Positions 33,053 through 43,891 of a DNA stretch of 64,000 bases are shown here, piece after piece. Origin of the DNA: Toxorhynchites rutilus septentrionalis (Eukaryota; Arthropoda; Insecta; Diptera; Culicidae); the NCBI RefSeq assembly GCF_029784135.1, contig NC_073744.1:66786593-66850592 (forward strand), read 5' to 3'. The translations under genes were made by a program, and so were the position numbers. A model generated the notes under the pieces. It was not told the DNA's origin, ran no database searches, and was given only the letters and a program-made list of their open reading frames with translations. Numbering within the stretch: position 1 is the stretch's first letter; each line of letters starts with the position of its first letter.

Positions 33053-35655
33053 TGATAAATATACACAACGAGGGGAGATAACGGGAGGGAAATATTTGCG
33101 CTAGGGTATTAGTGATTAGTGAATCTTTGCTGAGGCATATATTCAGTCTATTTCCAAGTAGTTAACATTGTTTGTTTTCCGTCATCATAAAGGCTTCGTT
33201 GGTGCTTTTGACATTGCATCAATGCATTGAACTGACGCTATGGCGAAGCAGGCGTAAAGGTTGTGCGCCAACAAATATTTGGGGAATACCAAATAAATGT
33301 TGTGCTGGAATGATATAAGTTATTTGGGTTCGCGTGCCAGTCGTAAAACTACCTTCAACTAGGATTGCATTTGCGCTAATCTTGATCATAATGAAGCAAT
33401 ACTACTCTTTTCGAGGTTGTTGAGTTTAACAGAAAAAGTTTATTTCGTTTATTTAGTCACAAAGAAAGTAAATGTCGTTCTGGAATTTTGGATATGTAAG
33501 CAGTTTGTTGAATTGAAGTATATAGTGTAGGATATAATAACTATCTTCATTTATAAGACTGGTCATTTGAGCTTTATTGTTTTGTCCTGACACGAAACAT
33601 TCAAAAAACTAAAATTCCAGTGTTTCATAACTATAGAGCCAAATGGAAAAAATCTCACTCTTTTACAACATTGACGTTAATTTCACATGAATTACAATAA
33701 GTTTCTAATTCGTAGGACACCTTTAGTTCTCAATCAGTTCAAACAACCCATTCGGGGTGGTTTCAACCAAGCTGCGACATGTTGTAGTGTGTATTTCGTT
33801 CTACGCAGATGATACTGCTCGTTTAAGCTCTTCAAATCACTCATACTGCTTCTACTATTCATACGATCACTCCTCATAAGTCCCTGACATGGTTTTGATT
33901 TGGTAAACAAGCCGACCAGTCCAGAATCTGAAGCCCCTATTCATTAAACCATGCCATAACCTTCCGGATTTTATTAATTGATGCCAAATTACCCAATTAT
34001 CAAAGTGTTTTTGATACAAAACCAGCAGTAAATAATTCTGAAGTACTTCGTTGAACTTATGACTGTTCATTCGTGTTGATTATATAATTGACTGTAGTTT
34101 AGTCTATGTCAATTGCTAAATAGACAACCGGAATAGCATTCGAGGTAAATTTTTATTGCATTGACATGAAACAAATTGCGACACACGATCCGCTATTGTA
34201 TTGTTCTGCGAGGGTATGAATGAACCATCAATCAATTATCGTCAACTGATTCTACAATAAAAAAACCATTTCAGGGCGATCAAACCATTCTACTAAATAG
34301 TTATTTCTGCAACACCTTTGCAGAATATAAATCTCATTGTTTTTAGGGATTCGCTTACAAGGTGTACACGTGTAATGTTAAACTTTTTTTATTTGTTAGT
34401 TCGTTCTTCCAAACCAGAAATGAGTACATTAGTCTTGATGAAAGCGGGACATAAATTTCTTGTACTTGAACCGATGCATTTCTTATGAATTTACAAATAA
34501 TACATAGAGGGACAGTTATGCCTAGAATATCAACATGGGACAATTGAACTTGATGTTATTTTTTGAAAAGATGGGAGCAAACAATAAGTTTGTTGGTGTT
34601 TTTCCGATAGATTACGCATAAAAACATCGTTTTATGAAGAAAAGTGAAAATTGTCAAAAAGAAACCTGAGACAACTATGCGCAGAACGGCAGTTAACCTG
34701 TGATAATCTGATGGTGTAATATCTGGTTAGTTTAGCTGGTGTTCACATTCCAGCCAGACTCCGAGAAAAATGGTCGTGTTGTCAAAAAGACATGAAACTT
34801 GACGTTGTCTGATGGATCACGAAGGCTATCATATTGACTAATTCTAGCAGTTCCTTTAGTTTGTTGCGAGCTATAAGTGTGGGACGTTAATCGACTGTTT
34901 GATTAGTAGAAGCTCATAATGAAGCTTCGATAATAATGAATAAGTTCAGCTTCGAGATAATTTTCGAAAGACTTCTGATATTCTGATATTCTAAATATTC
35001 TCTATATTAAAGTAACATGTTTTTACTGATGAGAAAAATTGATAATTGTGATCGGTATTGGTAATTATCTTATATTACATTGGTGAGTTTTTTTTTCTTT
35101 ATTTCATACATACATAACACAGGAGGTATCTCGTCTAGGATCACAGAGGATCACATCATATCTCGTTCCACTTCGGTATTATTTATCTGATACACACCAT
35201 CCAACAAATGTTAACTGAGTGATGATGACAGAAGGATGGTAAACACTGGAAGACAACAACCAAACAAAACGTCACATTTCAGGGCCACTAAATCATTATC
35301 AAAGATTTTAACGATGTAATTCTTTAAACATATCCAAAATCAACAGATAGCCTAACGGATTCCTACGTCAACTATGCGGTCGTGTCTCGGACACAACCCT
35401 GTTGTGACTTTTGGTGGGTTTTCAAGGAGGAGCATTTGCTATAACTTTGCAGATCACAAATTTCCCGCGGAGCACCATTTGAAAACCCCTGCTCTATTAC
35501 ATCAAAAGGACCAATTGGAGGGTAAAATTCTAAAAGTTTCAATGAAAATTTCTAGTTCATTTTGTTTGATTACCTGACACATGTAGTCCTGACACTCATT
35601 TCACCATTTATCGATGGATTTCCTGTTCGTTCCACAAATAATTACCATTATAATA
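33053..35655. other. Intergenic/composite interior, no gene recognised
   Basis: It has scattered repeat ends (a MITE end at 34,675-34,694; the family-3 right end at 35,371) but no credible coding frame. The 33,060 stretch (ggggagataacgggaggg... then tgctgaggcatatattc) resembles the flanks of SINE copy 2, suggesting duplicated composite sequence. Confidence 0.4.
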
Positions 35656-36889
35656 TTGGGTTGGGGAAAAAGAAATGTCGTATATTGTCAATATATGGCA
35701 GCACTTAAACATATCTTGTTTTGTACTTATCGCATCGGGTCATACTATACGGCTATTTAAAGATGATCTGTGCTACAAGTGTCGTTTTGACAGTGTTGTG
35801 ATTGTCCTTTTCAGTCTCAAGTTATAGTGCGTCAAAGATGAAGTCCACCAAGAAATTCGCCATATTTTACGTTTTTACTACCTGCGAGGTAAAACTGCAA
35901 CGAAGGCGGCCGAAAAAAATTAGTGTAGTTTATGGACCCGATACTGCAACGATTCGCACAGCACAGCGTTGGTTTGATCTTTTTCGTTCTGGTATAGTGG
36001 CTGTCGAAGATACACCCCGTACTGGTAGGCCAATCGTCGTGGAAACCGATAAAATCGTTGAAATCATCCAAGTAGACCGGCATGTGAGCACTCGCTCGAT
36101 TGTCCAGGAACTGGGTATAGACCATAAAACCGTTTGGAACCATTTGCAGAAGATTGGATTCCTAAAAATAGCTGGATGTATGGATGCCACACGAGTTGAC
36201 GCAAAAAAATCTTTTAGACCGAATCAACGCCTGCGACGCACTGCTGAAACGGAACGAACATTTTTGAAGAAGATGGTGACTGGTGATGAAAAGTTGATCA
36301 CGTACGACAACTTAAAGCGAAACAAGTCGTGGTCGAAGCGCGGTGAGCCGGCCCAAACCATTGCCAAGCCCGGATTAACGGCCAGGAAGGTTTTGTTGTG
36401 TGTTTGGTGAGATTGGAAGGGAATCATCCACTATGAGCTGCTCAACTATGACCAGACCCTCAACTCGGTTCTCTACTGTGAGCAGCTTGACCGTTTTAAG
36501 CATGCGATTGACCAGAAGCGACCAGAAATGATCAATAGGAATGGTGTTGTTTTCCACCAGGACAACGCTCGACCCCACACATCTTTGATGACCCGCCAGA
36601 AGCTACGAGAGCTGGCTCCAAGTGATTATCATCTCTTCCGGTCCATGCAAAACGCTCTTGGTGATACTAAGTTGGTCTCAAAAGAGGCTCGCGAAAACTG
36701 GCTGTCTGAGTCTTTTGCAAATAAGAAGGGGGGGTTTTATAAGGGGGGGATAATGAAGTTGCCTTCTAAATGGCAACAAGTTTGCGAGCAAAACGGCGCA
36801 TATTTGAAACAAATTGGATAATTTTAAGTATGTTAAATAAAGCGTCAAATTTCGATCAGAAATACGACATTTATTTTTCCTCAACCCTA
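35656..36889 (+). mobile_element. mariner transposon, full length, inactive (1,234 bp)
   Basis: The inverted ends TTGGGTTGGGGAAAAAGAAA and (inverse of right end) TAGGGTTGAGGAAAAATAAA continue into ATGTCGTAT and are flanked by TA at 35,654-35,655 and 36,890-36,891. The interior encodes a DD34D-type mariner transposase with several defects. A truncated relative lies at 13,786-14,215 in the opposite orientation. Confidence 0.92.
35802..36821 (+). pseudogene. mariner transposase, inactivated
   Basis: A cut-and-paste transposase of the mariner family. It has an N-terminal helix-turn-helix region (VVYGPDTATIRTAQRWFDLF, then the R-TGRP linker), MVTGDEKLITYD with the first catalytic Asp, and FHQDNARPHTSL with the second. 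Defects: residues about 28-37 are read in a shifted frame between two compensating indels (35,875-35,920); a TGA at 36,408-36,410 replaces a Trp of the VLLCVWW motif; and the block holding the third Asp (HPPYSPDL in the 13.9-kb copy) is deleted in frame, leaving RELAPSDYHLF. The product cannot be active. The frame ends KQIG-stop at 36,821. Confidence 0.9.
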
Positions 36890-36891
36890 TA

Positions 36892-37380
36892 TAAAATCAT
36901 ACAGTTTTCGTTCAATATGTTCTTGCAATTTCGAAAAAAAACCTCTTATTTCATAACATTGAATACATATTCGATACATAAAAGTAAATTTTCATTCATA
37001 GTTTTTATTTTAAAAGCATGTTCATTCCACCTGAAAATCCATATTTATTTTCGCCTCCCAACGAAAGCATACGATTTATTTTTATTCTTTATTTTTGAGA
37101 CATTCAGCCTCCTGGGCTGGTTCGTCTCAGAAAAGCACACGAAGCTTAATGCCGTCGTAATTAACTCTTCAAAATCAGAATCTAAATTGGATTACGACTC
37201 CAATAATAGAAAAAAGCAAAAGCAGCAGGTTTTCCATTTTTGTAGTCTTTATTTTTAGATTTTCCAAAACAATACTCGGAACACGACAATTCAGTATAGT
37301 TGTATCGATGAACCCCAGTGCGAACCCAACAGCTTTCGGGTTGAACCTAGTGCGAAACTAGGTTGAAACTGAGTGAATAA
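36892..37380. other. Intergenic, no gene recognised
   Basis: A long open frame overlaps the mariner right end but shows no domain, and I treat it as chance in AT-rich DNA. Confidence 0.4.
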
Positions 37381-37419
37381 AACGGGAAGTGGATTATATC
37401 TATGGTATAACTGCAATGG

Positions 37420-38898
37420 TGACGTAGGACTATCGTTGATTCAGTGATCATTTGTTTGAAGTTGAATCTGAATCCATTCTGAATGAATGACCAAATGAAT
37501 ATTTGAGGCACTTCGAAAACGAGAGCTCTTTCGCTTGCATGTTATTTTCAATGCCAAGAGGAACTGTGAGATTATTTTGCAGCAGCGATATCTTTCCGGA
37601 TTCTTCTCGAAGTCCACCACCAGTGGTTAATGTTAACTCGATAACCACCTGTTAATTGCACATGATTGAAAAACCACAAAATCAATTGTATTTGGTCGCA
37701 GTATTATATGGATAGAAAACGTTAAAATAAACTCTTTCGCTTGAATGTAATTTTCAATTCCCAAGGGATCTGGCAGATTATTTTTCAGCAACGATAATAT
37801 CTTTCCGGAATCTTCTCGATGCTGGATGGCAACCAAACAAAAATAGTTCCGCGCGTGTATGTGTGTGTGGTGGCTGCTCCGATGTCTCAATCGGAACCGT
37901 TTTTCGGTGCTGATACTTGGTCACCATCTTTTCTTCTCCTGCCTCCTGCCTCCTGGCTTTTCTGCCCTCCCTCACAGTTCCAAACAAACTGCATGTCTTT
38001 CAGGTCAGGTCAGGCTAGATAATGAATCCCTCGATCCCTTGATTCCTCGCCGAAAAAGAATAATTTTCAGAAGCTTTCCTGTTAATTGCGATCAATTGAA
38101 AAATCACAAAACCAAATGTATTTGGTTGCATTGTTATATGGATAGAAAACATTAGAATAAACTCTTTCTCATCAATGTAATTTTAAATTCCCAGGGGAAC
38201 TGACAGAGTATTTTTCAGCAACGATTAGTTCTTTCCTGATTTTCCTCGATACTCGAAGCCCACCAGTGGTTAATGCTAGCTCAATAACCACCAATAAGCA
38301 CTTAATTGAAAAATATTTGGTCGCAGTGTTACATGGATAGAAAACATTAAAATGAACTCTTTCGCATGAATGTATTTTTCAGTTCTCAGGGGAACTGGCA
38401 GATTATTTTTCAACAACGATTGCATCTTTCCTGAAATTTCTCGATGCTGAATGGCATCCAAACGAAAATAGTTCCGCGCGTGTATGTGTGTGCGGAACCG
38501 TTTGTGGCATCACTCTCCTCCGGATGGATTCCCTTTCGGCCTAAGGTGCGATGATAAACGAAGAGCTTCACCACAACAGCGACAACATGCTCCAATCACT
38601 GTTCAATTATAACTGAGTGAATTTCCGAGTGGCGCTCGCTTATATACCGATTGGTGATTTCAATAGCCTGTTTTGAAAGCAATTTTAAGACTATTGAAAC
38701 AAGTTTTTGGATCAAAAAGTAACAAGTATATAACGCGTAGACATTTTATCTTTAGAATGAAGTGTTAATCATACCATTTCGTTCAGCTGTTTAGGAGCTA
38801 TTAACGCTCAAAATCTCGGTCTCCGGCGTAACGCTTTCGTTTTCGAAACTTTGATTTTACACCCCGGTATAGAAATGAAAGACGTAGTCCTACGTCAA
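37420..38898 (-). repeat. Family-2 repeat with TGACGTAGGACTA ends and 215-bp minisatellite
   Basis: The right end (minus-strand start) is TTGACGTAGGACTACGTCTT; the left end on the plus strand is TGACGTAGGACTATCG at 37,420, preceded by the palindrome GGATTATATC-TAT-GGTATAA that mirrors the family-1 tail. Between are about four degenerate ~215-bp tandem units (aactctttcgc..., attatttttcagcaacga, tctttccggaatcttctcga). Minus-strand frames repeat the phrases NNLPVPLRTEK / NNLPDPLGIEN / NNLTVPLGIEN and AKEFIL. A core promoter lies near the minus-strand start. Confidence 0.65.
38605..38650 (-). promoter_or_regulatory. TATA/initiator core promoter of the family-2 repeat
   Basis: On the minus strand TATATAAG (38,646-38,639) is followed by CACTCAGTT with the initiator A at 38,614, a spacing of 32 bp from the first T. 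This spacing is that of a standard insect Pol II core promoter. It would transcribe the 215-bp units. Confidence 0.5.
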
Positions 38899-39003
38899 AA
38901 AATGTTTTGACAGCAGTTAGGTTGAAACTGAACAAAAACGAATTCGCTGTAAGAAAGCGCTCACGCTATGAACAGTAAAACAGCTAATCTGTGTTCAAGA
39001 GTA

Positions 39004-40250
39004 GGGGAAAAAGGGGGGAATTTGGACCACCTAAGCAAATCGCCTAATATGTCCAAACCAATACGGTCTAAATAAAAAATGTCACATTGTATACTGAGCT
39101 ACACTTGTTTTCTCTCAATAAATAATGTTTAATCATTATATGAAGCTTCAATCTACCAAATATATCATAAAATAAAAGAGATCAAAATTTTGGACATTAA
39201 AATTTGATACGGGGTGATTTGGTCCAGTGTGTGTTTCATCGAAAAAAACATACTTATGTTTATGTAAAGTATTTTGGGATAATGTTACAATCAGTAACAA
39301 TGTTTTGGGATCGATACCGGGTGTCTTGGCCAGATTCCAGACCAGAAAAGTTGGATTGACACCATCTCGAATTCTGCATTAATATTTTCACTGTTGGTAG
39401 AGCATTTTCAAACACTTTTGATGCTTGGTCAAAGAAAATCCGTTCTCGGTGGCCTGCGTTGCTCTCTCAAGCTCCTCCCTCTTCCAACGTTGTCTGTCTA
39501 TCTTCTTTTTGTAATTCAGCGGCATCTGGAATCAATTAGACCAAAGAAAAGTCTCAAACCTGTAGGACCAATTCACCCCACAAAAACGTGTCCATGTCAC
39601 CCCACACAACACGCAAAAAATTAAAATACAATTAACTTCATTTATTGTTATCAAACTTACAGTTTCGCTACATCAAATTGTTCCTCTTCTGTAGGCGAAC
39701 TGAACTTTACTGCACAGTACACGAAAAGTTTGTTTAATTAGCGGGAAAAACCTCAAAACCACTATCGGAAAACTCACATTTTTTGACGATCAAAGTGCTT
39801 GCTGTGTTTATGCTACCGTTTCCCTCTACTTGTGAAGTTTTACCAAAGTTTTTTTTTACTTTAAGTACATACGGTTCAGTGCTCCCGTGGCCGAGTGGTT
39901 AGCGTCAAACCTAACATGCCGGGGGTTCGGGTTCGATTCCCGTTCTGGTCGGGGAAATTTTTCTTCAAAGAAATTTCCTCTGACTTGCACTGTGGTCACG
40001 CGTATTCTAGAGCTTGCCACTCAGAATGCATTCAAGGCGTGTTATTTGGCATAGAAATCTCAACTAAGTACTAATGAAAATGACGCAAGTAATACTACGT
40101 TGAGACGGCGGAGTTCCTCTAGGAACTTTAGTGCCATATAAGAAGAAGAAGACATACGGTTCAACAATAGAAGAAAATCACATTATAAAAATCCAAGTTG
40201 AGCCGTAATTTTTGAGATGAAGGGGTGGTCCAAATCACCCAATGTTACCC
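39004..40250. mobile_element. TA-flanked MITE with nested SINE
   Basis: The left end GGGGAAAAAGGGGGGAATTT followed by GGACCACC pairs with the inverse of the right end, GGGTAACATTGGGTGATTTG followed by GACCACCC. TA flanks are at 39,002-39,003 and 40,251-40,252. Removing the 273-bp SINE and its duplication leaves about 960 bp. No coding frame of note. Confidence 0.65.
39879..40151 (+). mobile_element. tRNA-derived SINE (Feilai-like), copy 3
   Basis: A box, B box, body and GAAGAAGAAG tail as in the other copies. An exact 12-bp duplication ACATACGGTTCA flanks it (39,867-39,878 and 40,152-40,163). It is nested in the MITE at 39,004-40,250, so the MITE is older. Confidence 0.93.
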
Positions 40251-40319
40251 TATTTGTAAATATTGAAACTGTATTCGAATAGCTGTCCTAGAAGCAAGCA
40301 ATGAAAATATTTTGAGTAA

Positions 40320-40509
40320 AGTGCGCTACACATACAGCGTCACAGTCACCGTCTAGTCAACTATTCTCTTGGACTTATTTTTCCGACGTCAAAGTTGCCG
40401 GTGATTGTGTATGTGAATGCTACCATACGATTTCCATGGGAGAATATTTGACATTTCATTCCTTCGCGTTGACTTCACGGTGACGGGACGTTGTATGTGT
40501 AGCGCACTT
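40320..40509. mobile_element. Short MITE with AGTGCGCTACACATACA ends
   Basis: The left end AGTGCGCTACACATACAGCG and the inverse of the right end (AGTGCGCTACACATACAACG) form inverted repeats of about 20 bp with one mismatch, extending imperfectly to about 35 bp. The element is about 190 bp with no coding capacity. The target duplication is not clear. Confidence 0.7.
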
Positions 40510-41774
40510 ACGTTGCCTTAATTTTTTTGTTTATTTTGTGATCAAACATAGTAATAAAAAAAAGTAGTAAATTGTACTGAGCACAATTTTCCATGAAAAC
40601 AAAAATCATTCATCGATAATGCACAACAATAACTGAATCGTTATTGCCTATGTTGAGCCGAACGAAGAACAATTGCTGTGCCTATCAGCGAGTAAACATT
40701 GCATGCTGCACGCGCTCTATATCATTCGGAATTGGGTATGTGCTGCATTTATCCGGCGGTGGTTTTCCTCCCAAACAATAATTATATACTGACTTGCTTT
40801 CTTCGCAATTTATGGAACTTCCACTTTATGCATTTCGATCATTCTATCATTATTGTCTGCGTCTGCGACTCCAATAAATTTTGCGTATTCATTGTTGTCA
40901 GTTATTGATATCGTAAACTTTTGCTAAGTGTGCCTGTCTATTTAAATTAATTTCACGTTGATCACCGTGAATCGAATTGGCGGAACAGTTCCCACGGAAA
41001 CGAATAGGGTGAAATTGTAAACACAGGCTAGGGCGCAACGTTCGACCTTGTTTTGCAACAGCAATTAGCCGCTTTAAATCTTCAACCAAATTGTGTTGAA
41101 CTTGACCATTCGCCTGGGTATGGTCAAAAGCAGCAGAAAGATAAACTGCGATGAACTGGTACACATTATGCAGCTGTTTTGGTTACATTATACTGCTAAC
41201 CCGCTTTGGCCAGTGACGCAAAACTACGGCTTCGTTTCTCAACGGGATACGACCAATTGGGACGAACTGTTGTTTCCGATTTTCGCGCATTATGTTAATG
41301 ACCCCCCCACTGACGATCATGCTGACTGATTAGAGATTGTGGCTGACTGTAGGGCATAATTCACCAACCTTGGTTGGTTGTTCTCAATTTTCAAAGGAAG
41401 TAAAATCATGTTTAGCTGAAGAAACAACTACGTAAGAAATACTGCGATAATTTATGCAGAGATAAATGGAAATCTTCTCGTTTACGCCGGGCCATTGCAA
41501 GCTCCAATTAAACCTACAAACAAAATGCGTAGAAAACGAGCAAACATAAAAAAACAGTGATCATCTCTACGGTGTAACAGCCAGATTCCGAGGCGCTTGG
41601 AACAAGGCACTGAATTTATGATCTGCTGGAAAACACGTAGTGTTTTTTTCGTTTACACTAATTAAAATTTCTCTTCAAGAGCTTTGTTCTTTTCATTTTC
41701 GTGAAAGCGCTGGGGTTGACCACAATGGAAATGTAAACATAGTCAGAGTCAGTTAAACGTCGAAATAAAAAAGA
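40510..41774. other. Intergenic, no gene recognised
   Basis: Frames at 40,699-40,908 and 41,093-41,329 have no recognisable domain. Base composition is less AT-rich from 40,900 to 41,350, but nothing can be identified. Confidence 0.4.
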
Positions 41775-42914
41775 CGGGTGGGTAATGTCGGGGACATAAC
41801 CGGAGTGACGTAGGACTGTACAAAAGGGACAGCTTTTGCTAAATATATATTTTAAATATATTGTTTTATTTTCTTCACCTACGTGAATACCTACCTATCT
41901 ACCTGAAAAATGGATTAGTTTACTGTTTACTTTTTATGAACATGTTGGGGGTTCTGAAAAGAATTTTTGGTGTTGTGTTTTTGCGTTTTTTTTACAAACT
42001 TTCTCAATTTTTTCTCACTGTCTTATAGTTGATTCTTGATTTTTTTCCGAAGACTTTGTACTTATTAAATGTTCAACGCCGGACATCTTTCGGCGTATGC
42101 ACATATCGTACAATCAAAATGATGGCTGCATAGGTGGTCATCAGCTCATTCACTATCATATATTTCACTATTGAGCACATTACCGTACCTTAAACTGTTT
42201 CCGTGTTTCGGAGACGAATGAATTGTAAGATTTGTAGTTTCCGCAAACAAAGTAAATAAAACATGAAAAAGAACCGAGGTTTTGGAGACGAACTCTACGA
42301 TCCGTCGAGAAATAAGCGAGCTATAAGCGTTCTGAAAAACCAACAGTAAATACAGGGACGGATGACCTTCGGATTAAAGTCCTTTAAAATAAGAACAGAG
42401 CAGCAGGAAATACATAGCTCATCATGTTGCTCCTTAGTTATGTTTCTATACAATGCAGATGTAACGTCAGTCAATTTTCAACATCAGTTATCAACCAAAG
42501 AAAGCAGTTCTTGCTACCGAGAAAATTCGTGAATGCCATCCTGCATACAATGTGTTGTAATTTGAAGCCACTTTCAATTCGGGAACCATGCATGGGTTTG
42601 TGTAAACTGAATGATAAATTTAAAAGACCCCAACCACCAATAAGTTCAAGAACAAGCATAAACAAAATAAATCAGTTTATATTATATGTCATATTATGTC
42701 ACTTTAGAATGCATTGGTATTGTGAAAAACTTTCAATAACTCTTCTTTGAAAGGTATAATGGCCCTGAAAAGCGCCGTGTTTTACGGTGGCTGGTTTTGC
42801 CACCAAAGCAGTCTGTATAAACAAACTTTTTCCTTCTTCTACCTGCTTCCGTTTTGCGATTGCGTTTGCCACTTGCTGAAACTAGTTGTTGCCTCCGAAC
42901 CGAATGTGCTCTGT

Positions 42915-43030
42915 TCTGTAGGCGAGTTTTCTTATTGTTGTGAGCAGCTTTGCAAGCAAACTCGAGCACTCCGGCGGCCGAAATTCTATAACCGCTATTA
43001 GGTATACTGGTGTTCCGGCACCAATCCGTT
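42915..43030 (-). pseudogene. Histone H2A pseudogene fragment, copy 1
   Basis: Minus-strand reading gives ISAAGVLEFACKAAHNNKKT then R, matching the core of histone H2A ([21 protein letters not shown]) at about two-thirds of positions. The N-terminal tail and the C-terminal part after RI are replaced by unrelated sequence (QNRAHSVRRQQ) that is shared with copy 2. Histone H2A forms the nucleosome core with H2B; this copy cannot. It stands divergent to the H2B relic at 43,172, as in insect histone clusters. Confidence 0.72.
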
Positions 43031-43171
43031 GATGCGATGTGATGTGAAACGATGCCATACAACCACACTGATTTACGGTTTGAAAGAGAATGATATATTT
43101 TTCAGCGGATGTTTCATGTTTCTTTGTTTTTAAGAGGCTTTAAACTTTGCAGTTCATTCGCCTCCAGCCCA

Positions 43172-43375
43172 GTGAAGAGCCACAATAAAACCAGTCCAGA
43201 GGGGACTGGCGAAAGGGAAACCAACAAAATCACTCATCAGACCTGTCCGCTCGACTCTCGGTTAAAGAAGAAGGTAGGAAGGGATCCTATGCTTCATAAG
43301 ATATTTAATATATGCTGTAAAGAAAAGTAAAAATTTACTGATCCGAGGACCAAAGCAGTAACGAAGCACAAGTGA
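43172..43375 (+). pseudogene. Histone H2B pseudogene, internally deleted
   Basis: One plus-strand frame has NKTSPEGTGERETNKI then LKKKVGRDPMLHKIF, in the order of the H2B tail (KTSGKAAKKAGKAQKNI, then KKKKRKRKESYAIYIYKV); the DNA around gatcctatgct is close to that for ESYA. A later frame gives RTKAVTKHK-stop, close to the H2B end GTKAVTKYTSSK. The globular histone fold between them is missing. The first codon is GTG in place of ATG. It is divergent from the H2A relic with about 100-150 bp between them and is followed 38 bp after its stop by a histone-type hairpin. Confidence 0.55.
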
Positions 43376-43413
43376 CCCAGCGAAGGGCGTGTTCCAAAGC
43401 CAAAAAACAAAAA

Positions 43414-43429
43414 GGTCCTTCTCAGGAGG
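43414..43429 (+). terminator. Decayed histone 3' stem-loop
   Basis: GGTCCT-TCTC-AGGAGG preceded by an A/C-rich leader (ccaaagccaaaaaacaaaaa). Four base pairs of the six-pair histone mRNA stem remain and the outer two are lost. Its position just after the H2B relic fits. Confidence 0.45.
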
Positions 43430-43440
43430 ATAGGAAGGAA

Positions 43441-43540
43441 AGGAGTGGAAAGGATTTGGGTGGGATTAGTGGATTGGGAGGTGGTGGGAGTGGTATGGGA
43501 AGGAAAGAGGGGAGGAGTAGGTGTGGGGTGGGGTGAAATG
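43441..43540 (+). other. G-rich tract with G-quadruplex potential
   Basis: Many runs of three or four G occur within 100 bp (tttgggtgggatt, ttgggaggtggtgggagtgg, aggggagg, ggggtggggtg) on the plus strand. This is the cDNA strand of the element's 3' UTR, C-rich on the RNA. Confidence 0.6.
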
Positions 43541-43891
43541 AAATGAAATACAGTTTGAATAGATAATAAAATATAGTGGTTTTGAATTTGATGGTATATA
43601 GTATAGCTGAAAAATGGAGAGGTTTATTTAATGAATTTATTCTCCTTGGTGAGTGTGGCTGTAGGAATAGGAAGTTGATTAAAGTATAATGTAATGGATA
43701 GAAGATAGATGTGGGTATGAAAGTATATATTATATTATTTGTTATTTAATATTATTGAATGCGTGTATATACATGTATGAATACCTTCCTTCCGACCCGT
43801 ACATACATGTGTATACACACATAAACACGCATACATGACTGTGAAGTGGCGAACTTTAATAAGCACTTTCCAAGGTATTTAGTATTTCGGT

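Larger units (their letters stand above)
30204..35371 (+). mobile_element. Composite bounded by family-3 ends (TTGACGTAGRACTACGTCTTTC ... CCTACGTCAA)
   Basis: The left end TTGACGTAGAACTACGTCTT resembles family-1 ends. The right end at 35,362-35,371 (CCTACGTCAA) is followed by a palindrome (cgtgtct-cgg-acacaaccc) in the place where family 1 has its palindromic tail. The block gttaacgttaataactattt at 31,272 recurs near 59,720 next to an agacgtagtcctacg end, which supports one family. A GC-rich insert, a SINE and a Helitron-like element are nested inside. The pairing of the two ends is inferred, since the interior is heavily modified. Confidence 0.4.
41775..43440 (-). repeat. Histone-bearing repeat with a TGACGTAGGACT end
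   Basis: At 41,783-41,820 the plus strand reads a palindromic tail (tcggggacataaccggag) then TGACGTAGGACTGTAC, the inverse of the family 1-3 right end. Moving right, the block gccctgaaaagcgccgtgtt (42,762) and the H2A relic follow; both also occur at 50.4-50.9 kb. An H2B relic and a hairpin complete the unit. The far end is hidden by the 43.4-49.3 kb retrotransposon. Confidence 0.45.

Noticed and set aside
36770..37258. A 162-codon plus-strand frame after the mariner
   Set aside because: It starts inside the mariner 3' end and is rich in Phe/Tyr/Ile/Lys as expected from AT-rich chance translation; no motif seen.
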